A stretch of 64,000 nt of DNA. It comes from Fischerella thermalis PCC 7521 (GTDB taxonomy: Bacteria > Cyanobacteriota > Cyanobacteriia > Cyanobacteriales > Nostocaceae). The stretch is from NCBI RefSeq assembly GCF_000317225.1, contig NZ_AJLL01000106.1, positions 89,820 to 153,819 of the forward strand, read 5' to 3'. Positions 53,464 to 63,519 of this stretch are shown here, piece by piece (the stretch's first letter is position 1; every line of letters begins with the position of its first letter). A program made the translations under genes and the position numbers. The notes under the pieces were generated by a model. The model did not search any database. It saw only the letters and a program-made list of their open reading frames with translations, and had not been told where the DNA came from.

Positions 53464-54435
53464 TTACCTCTTGGGTGTAATGTCACCCAATTTAATTAAC
53501 ATTGCGATCGCAATACTTACAACCAAAATTAATACCATACTCAGCGCTGAACCAAATCCCCAATTTTGGGTAGCACCGAGGAACTGGTTATAAACTAACC
53601 TTGCTGCTGTGCTACTGGAAGCACCACCAAGTAATTCTGGGTTGATAAAATCTCCTAAAGCTGTAATGAATACTAAAAAAGAAGCTGCTGCTATACCAGT
53701 GAGAGTTTGAGGTACGGTGACTTGCCAAAAAGCTTGTACAGGATTTGCACCCAAGTCAGCAGCTGCTTCTAAGAAACGTTTGTCTAATTTTTCTAGAGAT
53801 GCGTATAAAATCAACACCATGTAAGGCAGCAAACTATAACTCATACCAATTAATACAGCAGGACTGCGATTGAGTAAATCTAAAGGTGGTAAGCCCACAC
53901 TATTTAAGACTGTGTTCAGTAAACCAGTGGGACGTAAAATCGTAATCCAAGCATAAGTGCGGAGTAAAGAGGAAGTCCACAATGGCAAAACAAAAGCGAT
54001 TAAGAGCAAATTTCGCCAGCGCTTTGGTGCTATTTGTGCGATCCAATAAGCGACAGGAAAACCCAAGACTAAACATATCACTGTAGTGCCAACTGCAAAA
54101 GATAGCGATCGCCTCATCACTCGCAGATACAGTGGATCAAAAAGCCGAATATAGTTATCGAAACCACTAGGAATGACTAAATCCCCTGGTCGAATTCCAG
54201 GTACTAAACTTAGTTCTAAAATTAGCAGAGTTGGCAAAACTAGCAGCAATAGCAACCAAATTCCTGCGGGTGCAAGTAATGCAAAAGGTTCTAACCAGGT
54301 TAACTTTGGACGCCATTTAGGAACTGTGGGAATTCCGCCTGTAGGATTTATTTGAGAAGAAGGAATTTGAGTAGACACGGTTATGAAGGGTAAAGCATTA
54401 ATATTTGTATTTTTGCTTTCTGACTTAAAACTCAC
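53464..54435 (-). CDS. potB: Polyamine-type ABC transporter permease
   Basis: A 323-residue membrane protein with six helices. The inner-membrane permease motif appears as EAAADLGANPVQAFWQVTVP followed by QTLTGIAAASFLVFITALGD. It should form the membrane channel with the ATPase PotA and receive substrate from PotD. PotABCD systems normally have a second permease, PotC, encoded next; here the following gene is on the other strand and is unrelated. It is separated from potD by 107 bases holding a strong hairpin. Confidence 0.88.
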   Translation of the reverse strand: MSFKSESKNTNINALPFITVSTQIPSSQINPTGGIPTVPKWRPKLTWLEPFALLAPAGIWLLLLLVLPTLLILELSLVPGIRPGDLVIPSGFDNYIRLFDPLYLRVMRRSLSFAVGTTVICLVLGFPVAYWIAQIAPKRWRNLLLIAFVLPLWTSSLLRTYAWITILRPTGLLNTVLNSVGLPPLDLLNRSPAVLIGMSYSLLPYMVLILYASLEKLDKRFLEAAADLGANPVQAFWQVTVPQTLTGIAAASFLVFITALGDFINPELLGGASSSTAARLVYNQFLGATQNWGFGSALSMVLILVVSIAIAMLIKLGDITPKR

Positions 54436-54456
54436 CTCACCTAGTCCTATCGGACA

Positions 54457-54481
54457 CCCCTCTCCTTAATAAGGAGAGGGG
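54457..54481. terminator. Perfect hairpin between potD and potB
   Basis: CCCCTCTCCTT pairs with AAGGAGAGGGG around AAT. The flanking CTCACCTCACC and GGGGTGAGG add outer pairing. In the potD-to-potB direction it could attenuate potB. A T-run exists only on the plus strand, so it may instead be a mobile palindrome. Confidence 0.7.
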
Positions 54482-54542
54482 TAAGGGGTGAGGTTTTTCA
54501 TGCTTAGTGATGAAATTTTTTAATTGAGACTTTCTTCCGCTT

Positions 54543-55628
54543 TTATCCACTTGTTAATTCAGTCCAATAGCGATCATATACTTCTTCAATTTCTCCTAAA
54601 GGTGTGATGCGTTCACATTTTTCCAGTATCGAATCTGGAGGAAATACGTTCGGATCGTTTTTTATTTTATTCGGTAATAACTCAAAAGCCGCGCGGCTTG
54701 ATGTCGTTACCCAAAGACGTTGGCTAATTTGCGCTGCTACTTCTGGTTGAAAGATAAAATTTATCCAAGCATAAGCTCCATCAATATTTCGGGCTGTTGT
54801 TGGAATTACTACTGTATCTGTCCAGAGTGAAGAACCACTTTTGGGAACCACATATTTAAATTTAGGATTTTCTTGAGTGATTTTCACCGCATCTGATGAA
54901 TAACACATTGATAATAATAAATCTCCTGCTACAATTTGATTTCGCCAAGCATCTGTGTCAAAAGCTGCGATCGCACCTTTGAGAGCTTGTAATTTTTCAT
55001 AAGCTTGTTTGACTTCGGTTTCGTTCTTAGAATTATAGGAATAGCCCAGCATTTTCAACACTGCTCCCATCACTTCTCTCACATCATTTAACAAAGTGAT
55101 TTTATTGTTGAGTTGCTGTTGATTTTGCCAAAGATATTCCCAATCTTCAGGCGGATTTTTGAGGATTTCGGAATTATATATTAAGCCTGTTGTTCCCCAA
55201 TTAAATGGAAGACTATAACGGTTATTTGGATCATAACTAGGATTTTGAAAGTGCGGGAATAAATTATCTATAGCAGTTAAACGTTGATGGTTTAGTTCGA
55301 TTAATAAACCCTTCTCTACCATTTTTTGCACCATGTAATCAGAAGGGTAAATTACACTATAAGTTCCACCACCCCCAGCTTGTAATTTATTAAGCATGAC
55401 TTCGTTAGAATCATACACATCTGAAAGTACTTTGATGCCAGTTTCCGCATTGAAAGTTTTAAATAATTCTTGATCTACATACTGTGTCCAAGTATAGATA
55501 TCCAATTGGTCACGGGAACCTGTATTATTAGAATTAGCGCGAACCTCAGCTAATCTCCAACCACAACTAGCTAAAGATAAACTAGAAAGTAATACTATAT
55601 TTTTTATAAATAGTCGTCTGGTAGTCAT
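54543..55628 (-). CDS. potD: Polyamine/substrate-binding lipoprotein (PotD-like)
   Basis: A 361-residue protein. The signal includes a twin Arg (MTTRRLFIKN) and a perfect lipobox LASC with Cys22, so it is membrane-tethered in the periplasm. The body has LDIYTWTQYVDQELFKTFNA, SVIYPSDYMVQKMVEKGLLI, LPFNWGTTGLIYNSEILKNP and the GAYAWINFIFQPEVAAQISQ segment, typical of spermidine/putrescine binding proteins. It delivers the substrate to PotB/PotA. Substrate choice cannot be read. It lies 15 bases downstream of potA. Confidence 0.88.
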   Translation of the reverse strand: MTTRRLFIKNIVLLSSLSLASCGWRLAEVRANSNNTGSRDQLDIYTWTQYVDQELFKTFNAETGIKVLSDVYDSNEVMLNKLQAGGGGTYSVIYPSDYMVQKMVEKGLLIELNHQRLTAIDNLFPHFQNPSYDPNNRYSLPFNWGTTGLIYNSEILKNPPEDWEYLWQNQQQLNNKITLLNDVREVMGAVLKMLGYSYNSKNETEVKQAYEKLQALKGAIAAFDTDAWRNQIVAGDLLLSMCYSSDAVKITQENPKFKYVVPKSGSSLWTDTVVIPTTARNIDGAYAWINFIFQPEVAAQISQRLWVTTSSRAAFELLPNKIKNDPNVFPPDSILEKCERITPLGEIEEVYDRYWTELTSG

Positions 55629-55643
55629 TTTTTAAAAGAATAA

Positions 55644-56771
55644 CTATTGACCAATTACTAAACAATCATTTTCTGTCCACCAAGCATAGATGGGTATATT
55701 AGGATCTGGTAAGCTGCCAAAAATATTAGGTTGCATAACGGTGATACACACATCTGTTTTTAATTCAACAACATAGTTAACGTGAGTTCCTAAGTACATA
55801 ACGTTCACTAGTCGCCCTTCAAAACAATTAGCTTGGACGCTAGGTTTATAAAGTGAAAGCTGAATTTTTTCTGGACGCACACTTACTACTACTGCTTGTA
55901 ACAATTCAGCAGGTGTATCAACAAAGCGAGAGACTGTGATTTTTAATCCTGTTTTTGTTACCACTTCTACAGTGGATGTATTTACTTCTGTAATTTCGCC
56001 TGTAAATAAATTTGTATCACCAATAAAATCAGCAACAAATGCTGTTCGGGGATTTTCGTAAATTTCGCTGGGTGTACCAATTTGCTCTATTCTGCCATGG
56101 TTCATCACGGCAATGCGATCGCTCAAAGATAGAGCTTCTTCTTGATCATGGGTAACCATAATAAAAGTCAAGCCCAGTTCTTTGTGTAAATTTGATAGTT
56201 CCACCTGCATTTCTTTACGCAGCTTTAAATCTAACGCCCCCAATGGTTCATCTAAGAGCAACACTGCTGGACGATTGACTAATGCTCGTGCCAATGCTAC
56301 ACGTTGTTGTTGACCGCCAGAAAGTTGGCTGGGAAAGCGCGATCGCAAGCCTTCCATCTTCACCAGTTTTAAAGCTTCTTTAACTCTTGTTTCTACTTCA
56401 GCTTTAGGTAATCTTTTTAACCGTAACCCAAAGGCGATGTTATCCCATATATTCAAGTGGTTAAACAAAGCGTAACTTTGAAATACAGTATTGACTGGTC
56501 GGCGATAGGGAGGAACGTTACTCATAGACTGACCCTGGATCAAAATCTTACCAGCATCAGCTTTTTCAAACCCTGCTATTAAACGTAGTGTAGTTGTCTT
56601 ACCACAACCTGATGGACCGAGAATACTAAAGAATTCGCCCTGTCTGACATCCAAGTCTATTCCATGCACTGCTGGCTCTTGGTCGAAAAACTTAAAAACG
56701 TTACGCAGCTCAACATCAAGGGACTCAAAAGCCGTTATTTCATCTTGATTTTGCATCACACTATGGCCCAT
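55644..56771 (-). CDS. potA: ABC transporter ATPase, polyamine type (PotA)
   Basis: A 375-residue protein. Walker A GPSGCGKT is at 52-59, the signature is [20 protein letters not shown], Walker B is [20 protein letters not shown], and the H-loop is [14 protein letters not shown]. The C-terminal TOBE regulatory domain includes [13 protein letters not shown]. PotA hydrolyses ATP to drive uptake. The ATG used gives MGHSVMQNQ; a second ATG five residues later is also possible. It is the first gene of the potA-potD-potB set on the minus strand. Confidence 0.93.
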   Translation of the reverse strand: MGHSVMQNQDEITAFESLDVELRNVFKFFDQEPAVHGIDLDVRQGEFFSILGPSGCGKTTTLRLIAGFEKADAGKILIQGQSMSNVPPYRRPVNTVFQSYALFNHLNIWDNIAFGLRLKRLPKAEVETRVKEALKLVKMEGLRSRFPSQLSGGQQQRVALARALVNRPAVLLLDEPLGALDLKLRKEMQVELSNLHKELGLTFIMVTHDQEEALSLSDRIAVMNHGRIEQIGTPSEIYENPRTAFVADFIGDTNLFTGEITEVNTSTVEVVTKTGLKITVSRFVDTPAELLQAVVVSVRPEKIQLSLYKPSVQANCFEGRLVNVMYLGTHVNYVVELKTDVCITVMQPNIFGSLPDPNIPIYAWWTENDCLVIGQ

Positions 56772-57012
56772 AGTCCTAATTTATTGTCATTTATTAGTAG
56801 TTCGTGGTTAGTAGTTAGTGGTCAAAAGTCATTTGTCATTGGTCACTATTTATTCTCCTCATACTCCCACACCTCCCCATCTCCCTAGTCCTTAGTCCCC
56901 AAAATAATAAATCGACAGACTAAATATTACATCTGGGTTCATTGTATCCGGCAAAAAAAGTTTTACAAAAGATACACTTTTTAGATTATCTGCCACTAAA
57001 TTCCATTCGCAT

Positions 57013-57285
57013 TAAGGTATTTTTTTATACAAATAATCAAAGACTTGGAATTGATTTTTGTCTTAGTATACAATCATCTAGAATTGGTGCTAAAAAAACA
57101 TACGTACAGTTGCGGCTGTTATGTTCTCTGTACCTGCAAATGGTGATTTCTGCGTTCAGGCGCATATCCTCAAAGACCATAAATATGCAAAAAACTGGCG
57201 TTCGTCCTTAAACATTAAACCTTCCACTATCGCTATGCTGCGTGATCGACTGTGGAAGGTAATTACCGAAGGAACAGCCAGGTAA
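57013..57285 (+). pseudogene. Decayed C-terminal remnant of penicillin-binding protein 2
   Basis: Read in pieces, the DNA keeps protein matches to the transpeptidase end of PBP2 (MrdA). VFFYTNNQRLGID is near 57017-57055, IGAKKTYVQ is near 57082 in the same frame, and, after a frame change, AAVMFSVPANGDFC begins near 57112. From 57121 an uninterrupted reading to the stop at 57283-57285 gives HILKDHKYAKNWRSSLNIKP, STIAMLRDRLWKVITEGTAR. These correspond to successive PBP2 motifs with the middle deleted. No start codon context or full domain remains. PBP2 makes lateral cell-wall peptidoglycan; a functional copy must be elsewhere. Confidence 0.7.
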
Positions 57286-57406
57286 GTATGTTAAATCAGA
57301 ATCACTTCCTCAAACTCAAAGTTCGGGAGATTGAGTAAAAGACAAATTCAGTTATCAGTTATCAGTAAACGGCTACTAATTGATAACTGTTTACTATTTA
57401 CTGAGT

Positions 57407-57733
57407 TTAAGTACAGCTTCTGCGTAACATTGCAAGATCCCGAATTAACGGTAGCCTAGAACTGATATAAGCACGAATGACTTTACTTTCTTCACTACTG
57501 AGTAGTTTTTGGTTTTCCAGTTGCTTTAACAACTGCTGGATTAATTCCGTATCATTAACTTCTAAAAGAATATTAGTTTGAGTATTCTCAATCAAAGACC
57601 ACAGTTGACGTAATGTTGATGCGTTCACAGCACTTACCCCGTTGCGACAGCCTACAGCAAGACTACAATAGCTGACTTGGACAAAAGCCCCGGTTTGTAG
57701 CCGGGGTATGTTTGTGTCGGTTATCGTGAACAA
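57407..57733 (-). CDS. Small helical protein of unknown function
   Basis: A 108-residue reading starting at TTG. The likely core begins around GVSAVNASTLRQLWSLIENT and continues LLEVNDTELIQQLLKQLENQ and SRLPLIRDLAMLRRSCT, all helical. The N-terminal 30 residues look less conserved, so the true start may be internal. No family is recognised. It lies between the PBP2 remnant and the candidate small RNA. Confidence 0.55.
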   Translation of the reverse strand: MFTITDTNIPRLQTGAFVQVSYCSLAVGCRNGVSAVNASTLRQLWSLIENTQTNILLEVNDTELIQQLLKQLENQKLLSSEESKVIRAYISSRLPLIRDLAMLRRSCT

Positions 57734-57832
57734 TCTAAAGAAAATATTAAAATCAAAATCTTAAGAAAATATTAAATATTATAATTTTTAACTAATTTGA
57801 TGTAAATCTAAATAGTAGTTTACTTTTTGTAA

Positions 57833-57913
57833 TAAAATGGGGTCAGCCCATATAAAGACCCTGAATATAATTATGCAGCCTCAAAGCACTTATGCTTTGG
57901 GGTTTTGTTTTTA
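57833..57913 (+). ncRNA. Candidate small RNA ending in a strong terminator
   Basis: Between two minus-strand genes, the plus strand has a -35-like TTGATG at 57797, an AT-rich -10 region (TACTTTTTGTAATAAAAT), then a first hairpin GGGTC...GACCC (57840-57862). A second hairpin, CCTCAAAGCA and TGCTTTGGGG around CTTA (57879-57902), follows directly with TTTTGTTTTT. This is a rho-independent terminator with no plus-strand gene upstream. A transcript of about 75-80 bases is inferred. I checked for the ACUCCUCACAC core of Yfr1 and did not find it. Confidence 0.5.
57879..57913 (+). terminator. Rho-independent terminator
   Basis: The 10-bp stem (one mismatch) has a four-base loop and a T-rich tail at 57903-57913. 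It is oriented on the plus strand, so it does not serve the flanking minus-strand genes. Confidence 0.8.
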
Positions 57914-58028
57914 AACTTTTTTGCCTACGACTTCATGAACTAAGTATTTAGAGGTAAAAATTGGGCGATCGCATCCAACACTCGACACACCTAACTTTCT
58001 TAAAAAGGCAACTGGCTGCTTTTTGCCT

Positions 58029-60977
58029 TTACTCCACTGGGCGAATAATTGTCGGCGCAGCTGGTTGTTCTGGCTGGAAGATCCCTGCTAATGCTTGTTC
58101 TAGAGTTTCTGCCATCACAATTCGATTCTCGTAAGCAATAATTACTGCGACAAAAGTTGGTAGGCTATTTTGTTCTGCTTCCAAATATAAGGGTTCAACA
58201 TACAAAAGAGATTGTTCAATAGGAATTACTAAAAGATTTCCTTGAACTGCTTTTGAACCTTCACGATTCCATAGAGAAATCTGTTGAGAAATTACCGGAT
58301 CTTGGTTAATTAATGCCTCGATTTGTTGAGTTCCATAAACTAACAATTGTTTGGGAAATTCATATAGTAATAATCTACCGTAGTTCTCGCCATCAGAACG
58401 TGCTGCTAACCAAGCAATTAAATTTGCACGCTGGTTAGGCTTAAAAGGTAACAGTAAAATAAATTCTTCTGTCTCTGTTTTTGGTAACTTCATGATTAAA
58501 TAATAAGGCTCTACCGTTCGCTGTTCGTTACCATAAATTTCTGTTGGTATCTCCCACAAGTCTTCTCGGTTGTAAAATACCTGCGGGTCAGTCATGTGAT
58601 AGGTCAGTAGGCGTTCTGATTGAATTCTAAAAAAGTCTCCTGGATAGCGGATGTGACTGCGGAGTGCGACTGGCATCGTTTGCAGAGGTTTGAGCATTTG
58701 TGGGAAAATTTTCCCCAAAGTAGTAATTACTGGATCTGTGGGATCAGCTACATAAAAATCAACCGTACCGTTGTAAGCGTCAACAACAATTTTGACGGAA
58801 TTACGAATATAGTTAAATGAATTTTTACCAGGGTCAGAATAGGGATAGCGATCGCTGACAGTATATGCGTCAATTATCCAGTAAAGGTCTGTAGGCTGAC
58901 CTGTAAGAGTTGTCCCTCCTCCACTTGCAGCCACTAAATACGGATCACTGTCAAAACGTAAAAAAGGCGCGATCGCCTGTACCCGATCTCGAATAGTGCG
59001 GCGAAATAATAACTTGGTTTGAGAAGTAAAATTGCGCGTTAGTAGCATTTGCCAATCTTTGAGATACTGAGCAAACAGGAAACGCCGCCACATCGCACCG
59101 ATAGAAATCCCGCCCCGCCCATCGTAGACGTTATAGACATTCTCGTTACCACTGGGATAATCTAATTCTTGGGTTTTTGTCCCTGTCATCACGTAAGTAT
59201 CAGTAATTTCCCCGTAATAAATACGTGGTTGGTTAATGGGAATGCTGGCACGAATTTCTTCTGTAGTGATTTGCAATGAACCTTGGCTACCTCTGTCTTC
59301 TACACCAATATCTTTGACATAGTAATAAGGTAATCCACCAGGGCCAACAACATTGACTGGACTAAGTGTAAATCCATAGCCGTGAGTATAAATAAGATGT
59401 TTGTTGATCCAAGTCTGTGCCTGCTGGGGAACATCACCGTAATCTAGTTCTCGCGCTGCAATAATAGTTTGTTGGTATTCTGTTGTTTGTTTTTCGATGT
59501 CGCGCAACAAGGTATAGCGGTCAATATCGGCACCAGGGAATTTGTAATATGGTCGAATTTGTTGTAGCTGACGGTTGGTTTGTAGAAGGGGACGGCTATC
59601 CCACAAACGGATATTACCAATTGTTTGTTGATTTTCTTTTAAGTCAGCTGCTGTCAATTTACCTTGCGGGTCAAAAGTTTCAGCATCAATAGCGTTTAAG
59701 TTAAATGCTTCGCGAGTCAAGGCAATGGTGCGGGCAATGTAGGGTCTTTCCTGGGCTAATTCGTTAGGTTGGACAACCAGGCGCTGTACAATTGTGGGCA
59801 AAATTTCACCAGAAAGCCCTGCGAGTGCTACATACAATGCAAGTAAGTAGATTAATTGGCGTGGAAAAGGAATCGGTCTTAATCTGGTTTTTTGGCGTTT
59901 GGATAAAATATATATTCGCCACAGTAAGTAAACTGCGATCGCCACAGCCAAGACACTCAGTCCTGTATAAATTGGTAACTGTACGTTGACCTCTGTGTAG
60001 CTAGCACCAAAGTTAAATCCACTTTTGGAGTATAAAAGTTCGTAGCGTAACAACCAATAGTGTAAACCTACCGCCAGCATGAGCAAGCTTGTTAAGGCAT
60101 TTAAATGGAGTCGCTGTGGTACAGAAAACCCAGGAAACCATCCCTCACTCAAACTATTAGACGAACGCAGATAAATTAATGATACGGAAGCAAGACTGTA
60201 TACAAAAATTCCTAATAACCAAAATTTCAATAGTTCCCAAATTGGTAGGGAGAATACATAAAAACTAATATCTCGGTTAAAAAGAGGGTCTGTACTGTTA
60301 AAACTGGTAGCTTGGAAAAATTGTAAAACTGTAACCCAACGTGCAGATAGCAAGAAAGCTAATAATAAGCTAATCAATAGGGCGATCGCTTTTAACCAAA
60401 ACTGATGAGTAATTAAAATTGCAATGGTTAAAAACACTAACAAACCTGCATTGACAGCAGATAAACGTATTTCTTCTGAACGAAAAAGTTGTGAAAAAAA
60501 CTGCAACAGGGGTGGTAATTGCCAAGATAAAGTGGGGAGTTTGATATTAACAAACCATAAGTCAAAAGCTGTCTGGACGTAGTAAATCAGAACCACTCCT
60601 GCTAATGCACTCAGTCCCACCACTGCTGGGATGAGTAAGCGTAGCTTCAAAGTAGAAGACGCGGAGGTAGGGAGACCTGGGGAAGAAGCAGAGAATCTTT
60701 CATCCATACTCTCCGTATTCCCGCGTCCCCACCTCCTCCCCATCTTCCCAGAGGGGTGCTTGAGGCGATTGGCTATAACCAAATTACCTAGCAAAAAACT
60801 GATTGAGATCAAAAAAGCGATCGCCCACAATCCTATTTGTGTCTGTAAGCGCAACAGAAATTCTTGTAAATATCCAACTTCATCAAACCACAGAATTTCT
60901 GCTATGAGGCGTGAGGCTAATTCAAACAATAGCCACAAACCTAACACAAGTGTAATGACGCGAAAAATTCGGTTCAT
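58029..60977 (-). CDS. UPF0182 family membrane protein
   Basis: A 982-residue protein. About seven membrane helices occupy residues 1-400 (for example [20 protein letters not shown] and FLSQ-type helices near 350-390). A large extracytoplasmic domain follows, with [20 protein letters not shown] and [20 protein letters not shown], typical of UPF0182 (COG1615), a conserved family of unknown function. An odd hydrophilic insertion at about 74-110 ([20 protein letters not shown]) lies between two helices, and its DNA resembles intergenic repeat sequence. It follows hemA on the same strand, 118 bases away. Confidence 0.9.
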   Translation of the reverse strand: MNRIFRVITLVLGLWLLFELASRLIAEILWFDEVGYLQEFLLRLQTQIGLWAIAFLISISFLLGNLVIANRLKHPSGKMGRRWGRGNTESMDERFSASSPGLPTSASSTLKLRLLIPAVVGLSALAGVVLIYYVQTAFDLWFVNIKLPTLSWQLPPLLQFFSQLFRSEEIRLSAVNAGLLVFLTIAILITHQFWLKAIALLISLLLAFLLSARWVTVLQFFQATSFNSTDPLFNRDISFYVFSLPIWELLKFWLLGIFVYSLASVSLIYLRSSNSLSEGWFPGFSVPQRLHLNALTSLLMLAVGLHYWLLRYELLYSKSGFNFGASYTEVNVQLPIYTGLSVLAVAIAVYLLWRIYILSKRQKTRLRPIPFPRQLIYLLALYVALAGLSGEILPTIVQRLVVQPNELAQERPYIARTIALTREAFNLNAIDAETFDPQGKLTAADLKENQQTIGNIRLWDSRPLLQTNRQLQQIRPYYKFPGADIDRYTLLRDIEKQTTEYQQTIIAARELDYGDVPQQAQTWINKHLIYTHGYGFTLSPVNVVGPGGLPYYYVKDIGVEDRGSQGSLQITTEEIRASIPINQPRIYYGEITDTYVMTGTKTQELDYPSGNENVYNVYDGRGGISIGAMWRRFLFAQYLKDWQMLLTRNFTSQTKLLFRRTIRDRVQAIAPFLRFDSDPYLVAASGGGTTLTGQPTDLYWIIDAYTVSDRYPYSDPGKNSFNYIRNSVKIVVDAYNGTVDFYVADPTDPVITTLGKIFPQMLKPLQTMPVALRSHIRYPGDFFRIQSERLLTYHMTDPQVFYNREDLWEIPTEIYGNEQRTVEPYYLIMKLPKTETEEFILLLPFKPNQRANLIAWLAARSDGENYGRLLLYEFPKQLLVYGTQQIEALINQDPVISQQISLWNREGSKAVQGNLLVIPIEQSLLYVEPLYLEAEQNSLPTFVAVIIAYENRIVMAETLEQALAGIFQPEQPAAPTIIRPVE

Positions 60978-61095
60978 ACTGGGATTGGGGATCGGGGATC
61001 GAGAACGGGGATCGGGTATTGAGCATTGGGAAGAGACTTGTTAAATAATTCTCCCTTATCTTCCTTGTCTGTCTTGTCTCCCTTGTCCCCGATCC

Positions 61096-62382
61096 CTAAC
61101 TAAACTGCTCTCCTACATCCAGGTTAAACAACATTTGTAGCGACTGCATACAACGACGTCTTGCTTCGACATCTTGCTGCGCTCGCAGTTGTACCATTGG
61201 GTCATGTAAAATTTTGTTAACGATACCTCTTGTTAAAGCTTCGATGACTTCTTGGTGTTTTTCGCCAAATTCTGAACCTAAACGGGATAAAGCTTTTTCT
61301 AGTTCTTGTTCTCGGATAGTTTCGATTTTATTGCGTAGACAACTAATTGTTGTTACTGTTTCTAGCGATCGCCACCAGACGTCAAAAGCTTCTACTTCTT
61401 CCTCTAAAAGCCCTTCGGCTTCCTGGGCCATCTTACGACGGCTTTCGTGGTTTTGGGCCACCACAGCTTTCAAATCATCAACATTAAACGCTTTGACATT
61501 TGCCAGTTCGTTAACATCTCCATGAACGTTGCGTGGCACGGAGATATCAATTAACATCAATGCCCGGCTGGCTTCTAACACAATTTCTAATTTAGCACGA
61601 TCAAGAATTGGTTCTGTTGCAGACGTGCTTGTAAATACTAAATCACTTTCGCAAATGACTTTCATCATTTCCGAAAGTGGATGAGTTTGGATATTATGTT
61701 CGGGGAAGAGCTTAGCTAATTGCTCTGCTCTACCAACAGAGCGATTTAAAATACAAATTTTGACAGCACCTTTAGAAACTAGGTGTTGCACTAACAAGCG
61801 CGACATTTTGCCAGCACCTAGTATAGCCACTCGGCAGGCTGCGAGATTTTCTACCTTCATTTGGGCCAATTCCACAGCCGCCGAACTGATCGAAACTGCA
61901 CCAGTACCAATGCTAGTTTCAGTACGTACGCGCTTGCCAGCCGTGATCGCTTGTTTGAATAATCGATTCAAAATAGTTTTTATACCGTTGTATTGCTGTC
62001 CCAGCTTATGGGTGTTTTTCACCTGGGCAAGAATTTGACCTTCACCAAGTACCAAGCTATCTAGACCAGCAGCAACCCGCATCAAATGCATTACAGCATC
62101 TTGATGGAGCAAAACAAATAGGTGTTGTCTTAGAGATGTCACAGGTGTTTTGCTGTGTTCCGAGAGGAATTGTGTCACTTCTCGCACACCCTGTTCACTT
62201 TCTTCGGTGACAATGTAAATTTCTAAACGGTTACAAGTGCTAAGGATGGCAACTTCATCAATATGGGGGTAGCTAAGCAGGTGTGCGATCGCGCTTTCGG
62301 TCTGTGGTTCTGGAATGCTCAGCTTTTCCCGGACTTCGACTGGGGCTGTTTTATGGCTTAACCCCACCACTGCTATATTCAT
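61096..62382 (-). CDS. hemA: Glutamyl-tRNA reductase
   Basis: A 428-residue protein with the family opening [20 protein letters not shown]. The catalytic Cys50 is in [29 protein letters not shown], the NADPH motif [17 protein letters not shown] and a C-terminal dimerisation helix region follow. HemA reduces glutamyl-tRNA to glutamate-1-semialdehyde, the committed step to chlorophyll, heme and bilins. It lies downstream of glpX on the same strand; the 99-base gap carries TAGTAGTTAGTAG-type repeats. Confidence 0.97.
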   Translation of the reverse strand: MNIAVVGLSHKTAPVEVREKLSIPEPQTESAIAHLLSYPHIDEVAILSTCNRLEIYIVTEESEQGVREVTQFLSEHSKTPVTSLRQHLFVLLHQDAVMHLMRVAAGLDSLVLGEGQILAQVKNTHKLGQQYNGIKTILNRLFKQAITAGKRVRTETSIGTGAVSISSAAVELAQMKVENLAACRVAILGAGKMSRLLVQHLVSKGAVKICILNRSVGRAEQLAKLFPEHNIQTHPLSEMMKVICESDLVFTSTSATEPILDRAKLEIVLEASRALMLIDISVPRNVHGDVNELANVKAFNVDDLKAVVAQNHESRRKMAQEAEGLLEEEVEAFDVWWRSLETVTTISCLRNKIETIREQELEKALSRLGSEFGEKHQEVIEALTRGIVNKILHDPMVQLRAQQDVEARRRCMQSLQMLFNLDVGEQFS

Positions 62383-62434
62383 TTGCTAAATCGTCTTTAC
62401 TAATGGGGAACGAGCGGTTGTTAGTAGTGAGTAG

Positions 62435-62474
62435 ATAGTAGTTAGTAGTATTAACCACTAACTACTAACCACTA
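62435..62474. repeat. Inverted repeat between glpX and hemA
   Basis: ATAGTAGTTAGTAG and CTAACTACTAACCACTAT are opposing arms around ATTAACCA. It could slow or stop read-through from glpX into hemA, but it resembles the TAGTTAGTAG repeats common in the spacers here. Confidence 0.6.
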
Positions 62475-62481
62475 TCCAAAC

Positions 62482-63519
62482 TTAGTGCAACTGCAATACC
62501 TTGGGTTCTTCAAACATGTGGATGGTGTCCACAAAGCGAGCTGTTTTCGACTGGTTGGAAATCACCAAGCTTTGAGTTCTAGCACCTCCTTTGAAGAAGC
62601 GGACGCCTTGCATAAGATTACCAGAGGTAATACCACAAGCGGCAAACAAGACGGTTTCACCGGATGCTAGTTCATGAGCATCGTAGACTTTATCAGGATC
62701 TTCGATACCCATAGACTTCAAGCGTTCGATGTTAGCTTGTTTGCTTTCGCCAATCAAACCAGTCTTGACTACTTCTGGATCATAGATTAACTGACCTTGG
62801 AAGTGTCCACCCAACGCGCGCATAGCCGCAGCAGAGATCACACCTTCGGGAGCCGCACCAATACCCATCAAAGCATGAATATTGGTTCCAGCAAAACCAC
62901 AGGATAAGGCTGCACCTACATCACCATCAGAAATGAGTTGGACTCTTGCTCCTGCTTCCCGGATTTCTTTGATCAGGTCGTTGTGGCGTTCACGCTTCAT
63001 CACCACTACAACCAGTTCATCGATTGCTCTGTCTAGACATTCAGATAGAATTTTTAGGTTTTCAGTGGCAGATTTGTTAATGTCTACTTTACCCTTGGCA
63101 GCTGGGGGAGCAGCTAGCTTCTTCATGTAAAAGTCTGGGGCGGCGAACAAACCACCTTTTTCAGAAATTGCCAACACTGCCATTGAGCCTGGTTGACCAT
63201 ACGCTACAAGGTTAGTACCCTCACAAGGGTCAACAGCGATGTCAATTTCAATTAATTCATCTGGGTTACAAAAATCTTTAGCATCCGGGCGGCTACAGAT
63301 ACCAACTTCTTCTCCAATGTAAAGCATGGGAGCATCATCGCGTTCGCCTTCCCCAATCACAATGCGACCGCGCATGTAAATTTTGTTCATCCGTTCCCGC
63401 ATGGCTTCTACAGCCACTTGGTCAGCAGTATTCTTTTCGCCCTTACCCATCCAACGAGCAGAAGCGATCGCAGCTTGCTCAACTACCTCAATAATCTCTA
63501 ACCCAAGAGTATTTTCCAC
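62482..63519 (-). CDS. glpX: Class II fructose-1,6-/sedoheptulose-1,7-bisphosphatase
   Basis: A 345-residue protein. It shows [60 protein letters not shown] and the C-terminal FFAC-like [18 protein letters not shown] motif of GlpX. In cyanobacteria this bifunctional enzyme removes a phosphate from both bisphosphates in the Calvin-Benson cycle. The length is complete and the start is ATG. It precedes hemA, a pairing seen in other cyanobacteria, placing carbon fixation and tetrapyrrole supply side by side. Confidence 0.97.
   Translation of the reverse strand: MENTLGLEIIEVVEQAAIASARWMGKGEKNTADQVAVEAMRERMNKIYMRGRIVIGEGERDDAPMLYIGEEVGICSRPDAKDFCNPDELIEIDIAVDPCEGTNLVAYGQPGSMAVLAISEKGGLFAAPDFYMKKLAAPPAAKGKVDINKSATENLKILSECLDRAIDELVVVVMKRERHNDLIKEIREAGARVQLISDGDVGAALSCGFAGTNIHALMGIGAAPEGVISAAAMRALGGHFQGQLIYDPEVVKTGLIGESKQANIERLKSMGIEDPDKVYDAHELASGETVLFAACGITSGNLMQGVRFFKGGARTQSLVISNQSKTARFVDTIHMFEEPKVLQLH

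Noticed and set aside
57833..57913. Candidate RNA as the known cyanobacterial RNA Yfr1
   Set aside because: Two hairpins are present but the single-stranded ACUCCUCACAC core is missing.
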